A DNA stretch of 64,000 bases, from positions 9,787 to 73,786 of the forward strand of contig CAYYNT010000013.1 in NCBI GenBank assembly GCA_964473155.1, read 5' to 3'. The stretch comes from JAJFUG01 sp964473155 (GTDB taxonomy: Bacteria; Gemmatimonadota; Glassbacteria; GWA2-58-10). The position numbers and the translations under genes are program-made. The notes beneath the pieces are model-generated. The model did not search any database. It had not been told where the DNA came from and saw nothing but the letters and a program-made list of their open reading frames with translations. Positions 24,561 to 33,315 of the stretch are shown here, piece by piece (the first letter of the stretch is position 1; the number at the start of each line of letters is the position of its first letter).

Positions 24561-25817
24561 ATGAAAGCGACCCCCAAGGGAAACCGTCTTCATATAGGCA
24601 TTTTCGGCCGGCGTAATGTCGGCAAATCCTCGCTTCTGAATGCCATCACCAACCAGCAGGTTTCGATAGTCTCGGAAATCGCCGGGACCACCACCGATCC
24701 GGTCGAAAAACCGATGGAGCTTCTGCCGCTTGGCCCCGTGCTGTTTATCGACACGGCGGGCGTGGATGACGAGGGCGCGATCGGAGAGATGCGGGTCAAG
24801 CGCACGCGCGAGGTCCTGGACCGCACCGACCTGGCTCTCCTGGTGGCGGAAAGCGGCGCTTGGGGCGCTTTCGAGAATATGATGCTGACGGAGCTGACAC
24901 AGCGCAGGATACCGCTTATCGTGGTGTTCAACAAGGCCGACCTGGGACAGCCCGATCCGGAACTGCTGGAACAGCTCAGGAAGCAGGAAGTGACCTGTGT
25001 GAAGTGCGTGGCCAGTACGCGAGAAGGTATCCTTGATCTGCGCGAGGCCCTGATCTTCGCCGTGCCGGAAGAGCTGCTCAAGACCCCGCCCATCCTGAGC
25101 GACCTGGTGCCCCCGGGTGAACTGGCGGTGCTGGTGGTGCCGATCGATCTGGAAGCGCCCAAGGGCAGGATCATACTGCCTCAGGTGCAGACCATCCGCG
25201 ATGCGCTGGACAACGACAGCCTATGTCTGGTGCTGAAGGAGACCCGTCTTGCCGGGGGCCTGGCGCGTCTGAACCGCCCGCCGGCTCTGGTGGTCACCGA
25301 CAGCCAGGCGTTCGAGCGGGTCAACCGCGATACTCCGCCGGATGTGCCGATGACCTCGTTCTCGATCCTGTTTTCCCGTCTCAAGGGTGACCTGACCGAA
25401 CTGACGCGCGGAGCGCTGGAAATCGGCAATCTAAAGCCGGGCGACCCGGTGTTGATCGCCGAAAGCTGCACCCATCACCCGGTGGAGGATGACATCGGCC
25501 GTATAAAAATTCCGCGCCTGCTCACCCGGAAGGTTGGCGGCCCGCTGGAAATATCCTGGGTGCGCGGCCACGATTTTCCGTCTGACCTGCAACGCTACAG
25601 ACTGGTGATTCATTGCGGATCGTGCATGTTCAACCGCCGGGAGCTGCTTTCGCGCATTCTGCACTGCAGGATGGCCGGTGTGCCGGTCACAAACTACGGC
25701 ATGGCGATAGCTTTCTGCCTCGACACGCTGGAGCGCGCCATGTCCATGTTCCCGGACGCCGCCGCCCTCGTGAGGGAACACTTTGCGAGTCACGGAAGCG
25801 TGGAGGCAAGAAAATAA
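24561..25817 (+). CDS. hydF: [FeFe] hydrogenase H-cluster maturation GTPase HydF
   Basis: A 418-residue protein with an N-terminal GTPase domain (P-loop G16-x4-GKS, AGTTTDP, DTAGVDDEG, NKADLG) and a C-terminal cluster domain with C303-x-H305-x45-H351-C352-x2-C355, matching the HydF pattern. HydF is the scaffold that receives the di-iron unit from HydE and HydG and delivers it to HydA. It is the last gene of the hydrogenase region; I found no clear terminator after it. Confidence 0.96.
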   Translation: MKATPKGNRLHIGIFGRRNVGKSSLLNAITNQQVSIVSEIAGTTTDPVEKPMELLPLGPVLFIDTAGVDDEGAIGEMRVKRTREVLDRTDLALLVAESGAWGAFENMMLTELTQRRIPLIVVFNKADLGQPDPELLEQLRKQEVTCVKCVASTREGILDLREALIFAVPEELLKTPPILSDLVPPGELAVLVVPIDLEAPKGRIILPQVQTIRDALDNDSLCLVLKETRLAGGLARLNRPPALVVTDSQAFERVNRDTPPDVPMTSFSILFSRLKGDLTELTRGALEIGNLKPGDPVLIAESCTHHPVEDDIGRIKIPRLLTRKVGGPLEISWVRGHDFPSDLQRYRLVIHCGSCMFNRRELLSRILHCRMAGVPVTNYGMAIAFCLDTLERAMSMFPDAAALVREHFASHGSVEARK

Positions 25818-26145
25818 TCATGTGGGTAAGCGGCAATGGAATTCTATCGTCCGGAACAAAGTTAAAAAATTTCGGCTGCTCCAAAGAAACCTCTTGAAAC
25901 AGTTAAAGGTTGGCTTTAAATTGCCCACATGCAGCGGGCCTTTAATTCATCAGTCCCCCGCTGTATCTCCCCCGGCGTTCAAACGGCGCTATTTCAAAGC
26001 AAGCTCAGGTTGAGCGGATCAATCCGCCGCAGGGAAAATTTATCTGCGGACGGTTTCATTATGCTAATCATTTCAAGCACATGCCCTGATTGCCGGTTCG
26101 GCGCATGCGCAGACGGATTTACACATTAACAGGGAGCAAAGTCAT
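25818..26145. other. Intergenic region between hydF and the HU gene
   Basis: No convincing gene. A promoter-like pair lies at 25894-25921: TTGAAA and TTAAAT with a 16-base spacer, the same geometry as the rex promoter. If used, the HU transcript would have a leader of about 215 bases. The ribosome-binding site AGGGAG precedes the HU start. Confidence 0.35.
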
Positions 26146-26418
26146 ATGACGAAGGCAGAAATCGTTGAGTTGATCGCGGAAAAGACGGGTTTCACGATTA
26201 AAGAAACCAAGATCGTGGTGGATCAGTTTCTGGAGGAAGTAAAGCAGTTGTTGTCCGGGGACAACCATCTCGAGATTCGCGGCTTCGGAACATTCCGGGT
26301 GAAGAACTACAAATCGCGCAAGGCGCGCAACCCGAAGACCAATGACGAGGTTAATGTCCCGGCGCGAAGGAAAGCTCTGTTCAAGGTGTCGAAAGACCTG
26401 AACAAGCTGTTAAACTGA
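26146..26418 (+). CDS. HU/IHF family DNA-binding protein
   Basis: A 90-residue histone-like protein of standard length. The N-terminal helices (MTKAEIVELIAEKTG) and the beta-arm region with RGFGTFRVKNY and RKARNPKT are diagnostic. It bends DNA as a dimer in the nucleoid. Start ATG at 26146 behind ACAGGGAG. HU and IHF subunits cannot be told apart reliably from this sequence, so no symbol is given. Confidence 0.93.
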   Translation: MTKAEIVELIAEKTGFTIKETKIVVDQFLEEVKQLLSGDNHLEIRGFGTFRVKNYKSRKARNPKTNDEVNVPARRKALFKVSKDLNKLLN

Positions 26419-26442
26419 GCAGGGCATGGGACAATTCAGACC

Positions 26443-26499
26443 GGGGCGCCCGGCGGGGAAATAACGCCAGGCATCCGTCCTCCGGATGGAGGGCGCCCC
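26443..26499 (+). terminator. Possible hairpin terminator after the HU gene
   Basis: GGGGCGCC (26443-26450) can pair with GGCGCCCC (26492-26499), and the loop holds a second small stem, CATCCG/CGGATG. There is no U-tract, so intrinsic termination is uncertain. The region 26500-26678 beyond it holds nothing I can identify. Confidence 0.35.
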
Positions 26500-26678
26500 G
26501 AGGGCGGATTGCGGGTATGCTGAAATAACGGCAGGCCGCACCGGCAATCCTTTCAGACAGGATGGGCATTACGGCTGTTCCCTGCGGCGCCGCCCCCGTT
26601 TAGGTTTTCGCCGGTCAAGGTTCCATATCTTCCGGCTGCCCGTCCCGCGACCCCGATACTTATGGCAAATCCGGCCTC

Positions 26679-27197
26679 TCAGGTGATCAAGCCGGTCAGC
26701 ATGAGCAGTGCGTTAAGGATTATCACCACTACCCAGCCGATCAGACAAACCAGCACCGCCCGGCCCGTGCTTTCATAATCCAGGGCCTGACGCACCGCAA
26801 TCACCCAGGCGATCAGCATCCATACCGCGGTGACAGCCCGCACCAGCCAGCCCAGGACGGGCATTATTCCAAGCACATTGAGAAGGGCCGGCGAATAGGC
26901 AAAACCCAGCGTGCGCATCAGCTCGCCGGTGCTCGACTGTGTTGTGGCAGTCGGCAGGAGCTTCGTACCCACCAGATAGGTTATAAAGGCCCATATCACC
27001 CAGCCGAACAAACCGCCCAGCGCCCCCAGAAGGAAAGGTGTGCCCTCCTCGCCCGGCATCCCGATCCCGCTGGCCAGGCTGGCCAGCACTACCACCCCAA
27101 CCGCCTGGAGCATGGACTTCGGGTCTGCCTCGATCTCCTCGAACACCTGCTTGTCAAGCCGCAGAGCCCGGATAATCCTTGATATGAACAGGTTCAT
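26679..27197 (-). CDS. Yip1 family membrane protein
   Basis: A 172-residue protein with a short cytoplasmic N-terminus and about five membrane segments; the start MNLFISRIIRALRLDKQVFEEIE followed by GLFGWVIWAFITYLVG fits the Yip1 domain family. Function is unknown in bacteria. Start ATG at 27197 follows AAAGGAGG with good spacing. It lies 55 bp after the transporter gene on the same strand and may be co-transcribed with it. Confidence 0.75.
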   Translation of the reverse strand: MNLFISRIIRALRLDKQVFEEIEADPKSMLQAVGVVVLASLASGIGMPGEEGTPFLLGALGGLFGWVIWAFITYLVGTKLLPTATTQSSTGELMRTLGFAYSPALLNVLGIMPVLGWLVRAVTAVWMLIAWVIAVRQALDYESTGRAVLVCLIGWVVVIILNALLMLTGLIT

Positions 27198-27252
27198 GTT
27201 TCTCGCCTCCTTTCTCGCAAGATAACCTGACCTCTCCGGAATCTATTCCGCC

Positions 27253-28509
27253 TCAGCCAATCATTTCCAGCAAACCGACCAGTCCGGTGTAAGCTGTGAC
27301 CATGGCGAAAATGAAAGTCGCCCAGAGGCCCAGGTTCATCCAGAATCCGGCTTTGTCCTGGCCCATCAGGTCCCGGCGGTTGAGCAGGTAGATGATCGGC
27401 AGAGTGATAACGGGCAGGATCATGGCCTGGAAAGCCTGCGATCCCACCATCACCCAGACCGGCCGGCCGCCGAACACGGGCACTGTCAGTCCAATTAACA
27501 ACCCGGCCCCTCCCAGCACCCGGTACATGGTGCTGCGTATCTGGCGCGGCTTGCCGGTGTAATCGGATATAAGCCACGGCGCCACCAGCACTATCGGGAA
27601 CAGCGTGCTGATAGCGGCCCCGATCACGCCCAGCACGAAAATACTGATCGCGAACCGCCCGGCCAGGGGTTCAAGTGTCTGGACCATGTCTATAGTCTGT
27701 TCCACCGGCCGGCCCATCTTGAAAAGCGTCCCAGCGGCGCAGGCCATCACCGAGGCCGAAAGCAGCATCATCATGAAACTCGAAAAGAAAGCATCAACTT
27801 TTTCTTTCTTTATCGCATCGCGCTTCCAGCCTTTCTCGGCCACGACAATCGAGCGCATGATGAACACCATCGCCGAGCAGGTTGTCCCGGCCATGCCGGC
27901 CACTATCAGGAAAGCGTCAGGCTCATCCGGAATCTGCGGTTTCAGCCCGGCTAACAGATCACCCGGTGAAGGCACAACAAGGAGCATGCTGCCCAGGAAC
28001 CCCACTCCCATTATTATGACCAGTACGGTCAGGAATATCTCGAAATGCGAGTACTTGCCGTCCCAGAGCAGGAGAAAACAGCCTATGATTATCACGACCG
28101 CGGTCCACAGGGCGCTCACCTGAATACCAAGCGTGAACCGGCACCATTCCCCGATCAGATCAGTGAGGATGCCCATTATCCCGGCCAGTGCGGTCAGCTC
28201 GCCTATTATCAGGCTGATCATCGTGTAAATAGCCAGTGTGCGACCGAAACGGAAATGCTTCCTGTAAGCGTTCAGCGCGGTTTCGCCTGTCACCGCCGTG
28301 TAATGGCCGTAAGCGATCATCATCACATAAGTGAACAGGCAGGAGAAAACCAGCGTCCAGAAAAGCGACATCCCGTAGCGGCTGCCAGCCGAGGCCATGG
28401 TGGTGATGCTTCCGGTGCCGATGTTGTATCCGATGAGAAACAGACCGGGACCGATTGTGCTCATCAACAGAGCTATTTTTTTGCCGATGCCTTTTTTCTC
28501 GGTGTTCAC
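27253..28509 (-). CDS. Nramp-family transporter with non-canonical metal-site motifs
   Basis: A 418-residue protein with about eleven membrane segments. The start of the first segment (GPGLFLIGYN) and the following YGMSLFW align with Nramp/MntH, but the metal-binding DPGN of helix 1 reads GTGS, and the MPH of helix 6 reads SAM (GTTCSAMVF). The usual Asp, Asn, Met and His metal ligands are thus missing, so Mn2+/Fe2+ transport cannot be assumed; Nramp-related Mg2+ carriers and other divergent clades also change these motifs. The GTG start at 28509 follows GGAG. No metal regulator is adjacent. Confidence 0.75.
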   Translation of the reverse strand: MNTEKKGIGKKIALLMSTIGPGLFLIGYNIGTGSITTMASAGSRYGMSLFWTLVFSCLFTYVMMIAYGHYTAVTGETALNAYRKHFRFGRTLAIYTMISLIIGELTALAGIMGILTDLIGEWCRFTLGIQVSALWTAVVIIIGCFLLLWDGKYSHFEIFLTVLVIIMGVGFLGSMLLVVPSPGDLLAGLKPQIPDEPDAFLIVAGMAGTTCSAMVFIMRSIVVAEKGWKRDAIKKEKVDAFFSSFMMMLLSASVMACAAGTLFKMGRPVEQTIDMVQTLEPLAGRFAISIFVLGVIGAAISTLFPIVLVAPWLISDYTGKPRQIRSTMYRVLGGAGLLIGLTVPVFGGRPVWVMVGSQAFQAMILPVITLPIIYLLNRRDLMGQDKAGFWMNLGLWATFIFAMVTAYTGLVGLLEMIG

Positions 28510-28636
28510 TGGCTGAACATCTCCTTTCCTGGCCTGGGAGAAATGTACGGGTGAGATGGAACAGCATGCTGCAAGTTACGTCATCACCCGGCTGATTGTC
28601 AAATAAATCCGCCTGTCTGGGCGGTTATTATTTGGT

Positions 28637-28664
28637 TTGACAGAGAGCAGGGCTGGATTATCTT
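28637..28664 (+). promoter_or_regulatory. Possible promoter of the EndoQ-UvrD gene
   Basis: TTGACA (28637-28642) is followed 16 bases later by TATCTT (28659-28664), 60 bp before the start codon. The -35 is perfect, the -10 is weak and the spacer is short. Confidence 0.35.
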
Positions 28665-28723
28665 TGAACCGGTTCCGGGCGGCGCTTTGTCGCAGAATTT
28701 AATCTACTTTCAATGGATGTGGA

Positions 28724-31700
28724 ATGCGCTATATCGCCGATCTTCATATACACTCACATTTTTCCATCGCCACGAGCGGTGAGTGTGACCCTCTGCACCT
28801 GTTCGAGGCCGCCGCCCGCAAGGGAATCAACCTGGTGGGCACTGGCGATTTCACCCATCCGGGTTGGCGTGAGGAGCTGACACAAAGCCTTGAGCCGGAT
28901 GGCGGCAGCGGTCTGTTCCGCCTGAAACCGGAGCTTGAATGTCAGGCTCGCAACCGCCTTCCCGGGCCAGTGCGCGATGCCGTGGTGCGTTTCGTGCTTT
29001 CGTCGGAAATCAGCTCGATATACAAGAAAGGCGGGCGCGCGCGTAAGGTGCATAACGTGATCCTGATGCCATCGCTGGAGGCCGCCTCCGCCCTGAGCAA
29101 CCGCCTCGAGCGTATCGGCAATATCCGGTCGGACGGCCGTCCGATCCTGGGCCTCGATTGTCGTGAACTGCTGGCCATGAGCCTGGAGGCAAATCCGGAC
29201 TGCTGTTTCATCCCGGCCCACATCTGGACCCCCCACTTCTCTGTTTTCGGGTCGAAGAGCGGTTTCGAACGGATGGAGGACTGCTACGGTGACCTGACCG
29301 AGGCTATATATGCAGTCGAGACCGGCCTGTCCTCCGATCCGCCGATGAACTGGCGGCTCTCGGCCCTCGACCGTTTCGCCCTGGTGTCGAACAGTGACGC
29401 TCATTCTCCTGACAAGCTGGCCAGGGAAGCGAATCTGCTTGACTCCGAGCTTAGCTGGGAGGGCCTGACCGGGGCGCTGCGCTCACGCGACCCGATGCGT
29501 TTCCTCGGCACGCTCGAGTTTTTTCCGGAAGAGGGCAAGTACCACTATGACGGGCACCGGGCCTGCGGCGTGCGGCTGCATCCCGAGGAGGCGGCTGCGC
29601 TGGGAGGGCGCTGCCCGGTCTGCCGCGGGAAGCTTACCGGGGGAGTGTACGGGCGCGTGGTCGAGCTTGCCGACCGTCCGGACGGAGCGCGCCCGGCCTG
29701 CGCCAGGCAGTTCGAGCGCCTGGTGCCGCTGCGGGAGATACTGGCCGAGATGCTGGATGCCGGGCCGTCCACAAAAAAGACCGAAACCCTGCTCGAACGT
29801 GTCATCGCGGGGCTGGGACCGGAGCTTGATGTGCTGCGTCTGGTCCCGCTGGAGGACATCGCCCGGGTGGCCGGTCCGCTGGCAGCCGAGGCGGTGCGGC
29901 GCACGCGGGCGGAGGAGTTGAGCATCGATCCTGGTTATGACGGTGAGTTCGGGACGGTGCGTATATTCGGGCCGGGAGAGCGCGAAAGCGGCGCGGGACA
30001 GATATTTTTCCTCGGACCGGAGAAGGTTTCAGTTCCAGCCGGCAAATCCTGTCTGGAACAGAAAACAGGTTATGAGTTGAAACCTGATCTTGCAGATAGG
30101 CGCTCATTTGCGGCAACCGCTGAACCGGGGCCGCCGGATCCCCTGGCTGCGCTCGATAAGTCTCAGCGTGAGGCGGTGACATTCCACGGCGCGGGACCGC
30201 TGGCTGTAGCCGCCGGTCCGGGAACCGGAAAAACCCGTTGCCTGGCGGCCCGCGTTCTGTACCTGATCCATGAGCTGAAAGCGCCTCCCGGCCGCATTGC
30301 GGCAATAACATTCACTAACCGGGCCGCCGCCGAGATGCGTTCCAGAATCGAAAATATGGCTGCGGGACTGGAGACAGTTGCCACGCTGCCTTTCACCGGC
30401 ACTTTCCATTCCTGGTGCCTTGACCGTTTGACCCGTATCCTGGGCCATGCTCCCGCGGTTCTGGATGAAAACGAGCGTCTCGAACTGATACGGGAGTGCC
30501 TTGAGCCGGGCGGACGTCTCAAGGCCGCGCAGATAGCCGGGAATATTTCCCTGGCCGCCGCACGCCTGGAGTCGCCGGACAGTTATCGAGGCCCCGAGTC
30601 CGTCCGCGTGGTCTGGACAGCTTACCGCGCTCTCTGCAACAGGCTCGGCGTGCTTGATTTCGACAGTCTGATCACCGAAACGGTGAATCATCTCAGTCGG
30701 GACGTCAAAGAACTGGAGAAGGCGCGCCTTGATTCATCCTGGCTGCTGGTGGATGAATTCCAGGATGTCAATCCGGCGCAGTACGCCCTGGTGCGCCTGC
30801 TGGCCGGGCTATCCGGCGAGGGCCTTTTCGTTATTGGCGACCCGAACCAGTCGATTTACGCTTTCCGGGGCGCAACACCGGATGTTTTTGACCGTTTGCG
30901 GACGGACTATCCGGAGGCCAGGATCATGACCCTGGATACGAATTACCGTTGCTGCCCCGTGGTTTCACGCGCCAGCGCCGCTCTGATCGAGGCCGGCGGT
31001 TCACCCTGGAGCGCGCCGGAGTCCGCCGGAGGTCCGGAGATTCAGGTGCGGATGATACGCTGCCCGTCCGAAACCGCCGAGGCTATCGCCGTTGTCCGGG
31101 AGGTGTCCCGGCTGGCCGGAGGGGCTTCCATGCTGGAGGCTCACGGCCAGGGACGCGCCGGGCGCGCAGGGGATGGAGGCACGGATGACTGTGCGTACAG
31201 TTTCGCTGATATGCTCGTGGTCGCCCGGACCGCGGCGCTGCTTGAGGAGATGGAAAGAGCTTTTGTTTTGGAGGGCCTTCCCTGCAGGGTCCGCGGCTCG
31301 CGCGCGTTCCTGTCCGACCGCGAGGTTCAGGGTCTGCTGGCTGTCCTGAGGCTGACAGCTTCTCCGCGGGATGATTTTCATTTCCGGATCGTATCTCGCC
31401 TGACCGGGCTTGATCCGGAATCTGAGTATTATTCCCTTGTTTCCCGGAGTGCGGAGGAGCATAACCGTTCAATGCTGGCCGAGCTGAAATCGCATATCAG
31501 CCGCGAGGTGCCGCTGTCGCGCAACGGGGAGAAAGCCGCCCGGCTGCTTGTTCTGCTGGACCGTTGCCGACGCGACATTGACCGCATACCGCCCGCCGCG
31601 CTGCTGGAATCCCTGACCGGAGAAATTTTCCCGAAACGCGAAAGCCATCCCGAGCCGTTGAAACAGTTGTTGAGCGTGGCCCAGGAGTTCAGTTCGGCGC

Positions 31701-32095
31701 GCGACTTTCTGCGGCGTGTCTCTCTTCAGGCCGAGGGAGACCTGGAACGCAGCACCGGCCGCGCGGCGGCTGAGGCCGTCACCCTTAGCACGATGCATGC
31801 AGCCAAGGGATTGGAGTTTCCGGTGGTATTTGTCTGTGCTCTTGAGGAGGGTCTTGTCCCCCTGGCCCGCGAGGGTTGCGATCCGGCGGAGGAACGTCGC
31901 CTGCTTTACGTTTCGCTCACCCGCGCCGGACAGCGTCTTTACCTGTCGAGCGCGGCCAGACGCATGTTGCGCGGGCAGACAGTCGAGGCGCCCTGGTCGC
32001 CGTTCCTGGCCGATATACCGGATACTTTTCTTTCTGCTTATTCTCCGCTGCCGCCCAGGCGTCGTCCTCCCGACCGGCAACTGAACCTCCTTTAA
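28724..32095 (+). CDS. EndoQ-like PHP nuclease fused to a UvrD-type helicase
   Basis: A 1123-residue two-part protein. Residues 1-~410 resemble endonuclease Q: a PHP metal site with DLHIHSHFS (H8, H10), GTGDFTH, SSEIS, HIWTP and NSDAHS, and a zinc-binding segment with CPVCRGKL (about residues 297-304). EndoQ nicks DNA at deaminated bases and abasic sites. After a variable linker, residues ~480-1123 are an SF1A helicase with Walker A AAGPGTGKT (about 496), VDEFQDVNP (about 675), QSIYAFRG, and late motifs TMHAAKGLEF and RRLLYVSLTRA. The fusion suggests coupled lesion nicking and unwinding in one polypeptide. The gene stands alone; the next gene is csrA 220 bp away. Confidence 0.85.
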   Translation: MRYIADLHIHSHFSIATSGECDPLHLFEAAARKGINLVGTGDFTHPGWREELTQSLEPDGGSGLFRLKPELECQARNRLPGPVRDAVVRFVLSSEISSIYKKGGRARKVHNVILMPSLEAASALSNRLERIGNIRSDGRPILGLDCRELLAMSLEANPDCCFIPAHIWTPHFSVFGSKSGFERMEDCYGDLTEAIYAVETGLSSDPPMNWRLSALDRFALVSNSDAHSPDKLAREANLLDSELSWEGLTGALRSRDPMRFLGTLEFFPEEGKYHYDGHRACGVRLHPEEAAALGGRCPVCRGKLTGGVYGRVVELADRPDGARPACARQFERLVPLREILAEMLDAGPSTKKTETLLERVIAGLGPELDVLRLVPLEDIARVAGPLAAEAVRRTRAEELSIDPGYDGEFGTVRIFGPGERESGAGQIFFLGPEKVSVPAGKSCLEQKTGYELKPDLADRRSFAATAEPGPPDPLAALDKSQREAVTFHGAGPLAVAAGPGTGKTRCLAARVLYLIHELKAPPGRIAAITFTNRAAAEMRSRIENMAAGLETVATLPFTGTFHSWCLDRLTRILGHAPAVLDENERLELIRECLEPGGRLKAAQIAGNISLAAARLESPDSYRGPESVRVVWTAYRALCNRLGVLDFDSLITETVNHLSRDVKELEKARLDSSWLLVDEFQDVNPAQYALVRLLAGLSGEGLFVIGDPNQSIYAFRGATPDVFDRLRTDYPEARIMTLDTNYRCCPVVSRASAALIEAGGSPWSAPESAGGPEIQVRMIRCPSETAEAIAVVREVSRLAGGASMLEAHGQGRAGRAGDGGTDDCAYSFADMLVVARTAALLEEMERAFVLEGLPCRVRGSRAFLSDREVQGLLAVLRLTASPRDDFHFRIVSRLTGLDPESEYYSLVSRSAEEHNRSMLAELKSHISREVPLSRNGEKAARLLVLLDRCRRDIDRIPPAALLESLTGEIFPKRESHPEPLKQLLSVAQEFSSARDFLRRVSLQAEGDLERSTGRAAAEAVTLSTMHAAKGLEFPVVFVCALEEGLVPLAREGCDPAEERRLLYVSLTRAGQRLYLSSAARRMLRGQTVEAPWSPFLADIPDTFLSAYSPLPPRRRPPDRQLNLL

Positions 32096-32315
32096 GGCGG
32101 AAACTGTATTGCATTCATCCGAATGAACACCCTTTGTTTTTTTGACTTGACTTTCCCGGAGCTTGATATAACCTCTGTGATATAGCTTGCTATTACTTTT
32201 ACCGTATAGTATTTTCATCCTGGCATAGTGTTGGGCACGGCCCCGGATATGGCAGCAGGAGCATCGAGCGCGGTGACTTCCGCCTCAGCCCTTACCTGAA
32301 CAAAGGAGCGCAAGG

Positions 32316-32570
32316 ATGCTGATCCTGACACGGAAACAGGGCGAATCGGTCGCCATCGGCGATGAAATCAAAGTTACGGTGGTCGAGATACAGGGCAAGC
32401 AGGTAAAGCTTGGAGTCAAGGCCCCGCGCGAGATTTCCGTCCACCGTCAGGAAGTGTACGAGAAAATACAGGAAGAAAACATCCGGGCGGCCCAGATCAA
32501 CGCGGATGACCTGGCAGAACTTGATAAGGCGGCCACCGGTGAGGCTGCTGCGGAAGATAATCAGCAGTAG
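32316..32570 (+). CDS. csrA: Carbon storage regulator CsrA
   Basis: An 84-residue protein beginning MLILTRKQGESVAIGDEI, the CsrA signature, with the RNA-binding L4 and R-E-x-x-V-H-R-Q-E-V-Y regions. The last ~20 residues, acidic and Ala-rich, extend the core (usually 60-75 residues). CsrA binds GGA motifs near ribosome-binding sites; its own leader reads AAGGAGCGCAAGG just before the ATG, two GGA/AGG motifs that would fit self-control. Two Cys-motif genes and a sigma factor lie downstream, with pilus genes beyond them. Confidence 0.93.
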   Translation: MLILTRKQGESVAIGDEIKVTVVEIQGKQVKLGVKAPREISVHRQEVYEKIQEENIRAAQINADDLAELDKAATGEAAAEDNQQ

Positions 32571-32685
32571 CTATAAGCGTGTTGAACGATGATTACAAAA
32601 CACAACCCCTGTTTCTCTCTTTTTTTAGGGGGACTGCAAAACCTCCATTGAAAGGCAGCTGCAGATAGCCGGAAGCAGCGGACGT

Positions 32686-32720
32686 TCCTCCCCCCCCTGA
32701 AAGGTGGGACCGAGGGGGAT
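32686..32720. repeat. C-run/G-run intergenic repeat remnant
   Basis: A stretch of eight or more C is followed by TGAAAGGTGGGACCGAGGGGG, split across 32698-32719. It can fold back on itself. It resembles a palindromic CCCCC...CGGTCCC...GGGGG repeat I know from intergenic regions of several unrelated bacteria, but I cannot verify that here. One copy in this window. Confidence 0.4.
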
Positions 32721-32864
32721 CTGATCCAATGAATCAAAACACCTCTATGGAAGAGTTTAAATTAAGGGTTTGATTTAACTGCAGATAATATACCTTCAGG
32801 AAAAAAACAAATAGTTGCGAATTATAGCCGGAGCGGTAAGCTGTAGCGGGCGGGGGAATCACGG

Positions 32865-33251
32865 ATGAGTGATGAACAGGAAAAAGACCAGCTCGGCCTG
32901 TGGGAAAAACTGGGCCGTCTTTATGGAGAGAATGCCGCACCGGAGTCGGAGAACGCTTTCCCTGAAAAGAGCACCCCGGAACCGGAGGATGAATACGCCC
33001 AGCCCCCTTTTGCGGACCTGACGCCGGACAGCGCCATGGAAACGGATGCCCCTGAAAGCCCGGCTTTCCCCGGCCCGGTGTTTCGTCTGGAGAGCAGTCT
33101 GCCGGCAAAAGACTACCCGTCCCACCCGGCATCCTTGAATACCCGCGGACGGGTGCATGAAACATGTGTCCGTTGCCGCAGAACCTGCAAGCAGAACGGG
33201 CGGAAACTTAACCGCATGCTCTGTATCGGTTTCCTGCCGGCCGGAGAATGA
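32865..33251 (+). CDS. Small acidic protein with C-terminal Cys cluster, unknown function
   Basis: A 128-residue protein I do not recognise. Residues 1-~85 are acidic, rich in Glu and Pro and probably disordered (EKDQLGLWEKLGRLYG is the only helix-like part). The C-terminus is basic and has four cysteines in ETCVRCRRTCKQNG and MLCIGF, spaced like a small metal site. The ATG follows GGGCGGGGGAATC. The opposite strand is also open, but the plus-strand frame fits the orientation and spacing of its neighbours. It is 58 bp before the zinc-ribbon gene, so the two may work together. Confidence 0.55.
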   Translation: MSDEQEKDQLGLWEKLGRLYGENAAPESENAFPEKSTPEPEDEYAQPPFADLTPDSAMETDAPESPAFPGPVFRLESSLPAKDYPSHPASLNTRGRVHETCVRCRRTCKQNGRKLNRMLCIGFLPAGE

Positions 33252-33315
33252 CCTGAATCGGATCATATCTGCGCCGGCTCCCGCAACCCCACTTCCCGCC
33301 AGGCGGTGATTGCGT

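Noticed and set aside
32101..32315. Sigma-54 promoter before csrA (TGGCAT ... TTGGGC)
   Set aside because: The spacing and the -12 element do not match TGGCAC-N5-TTGCA; I could not support it.
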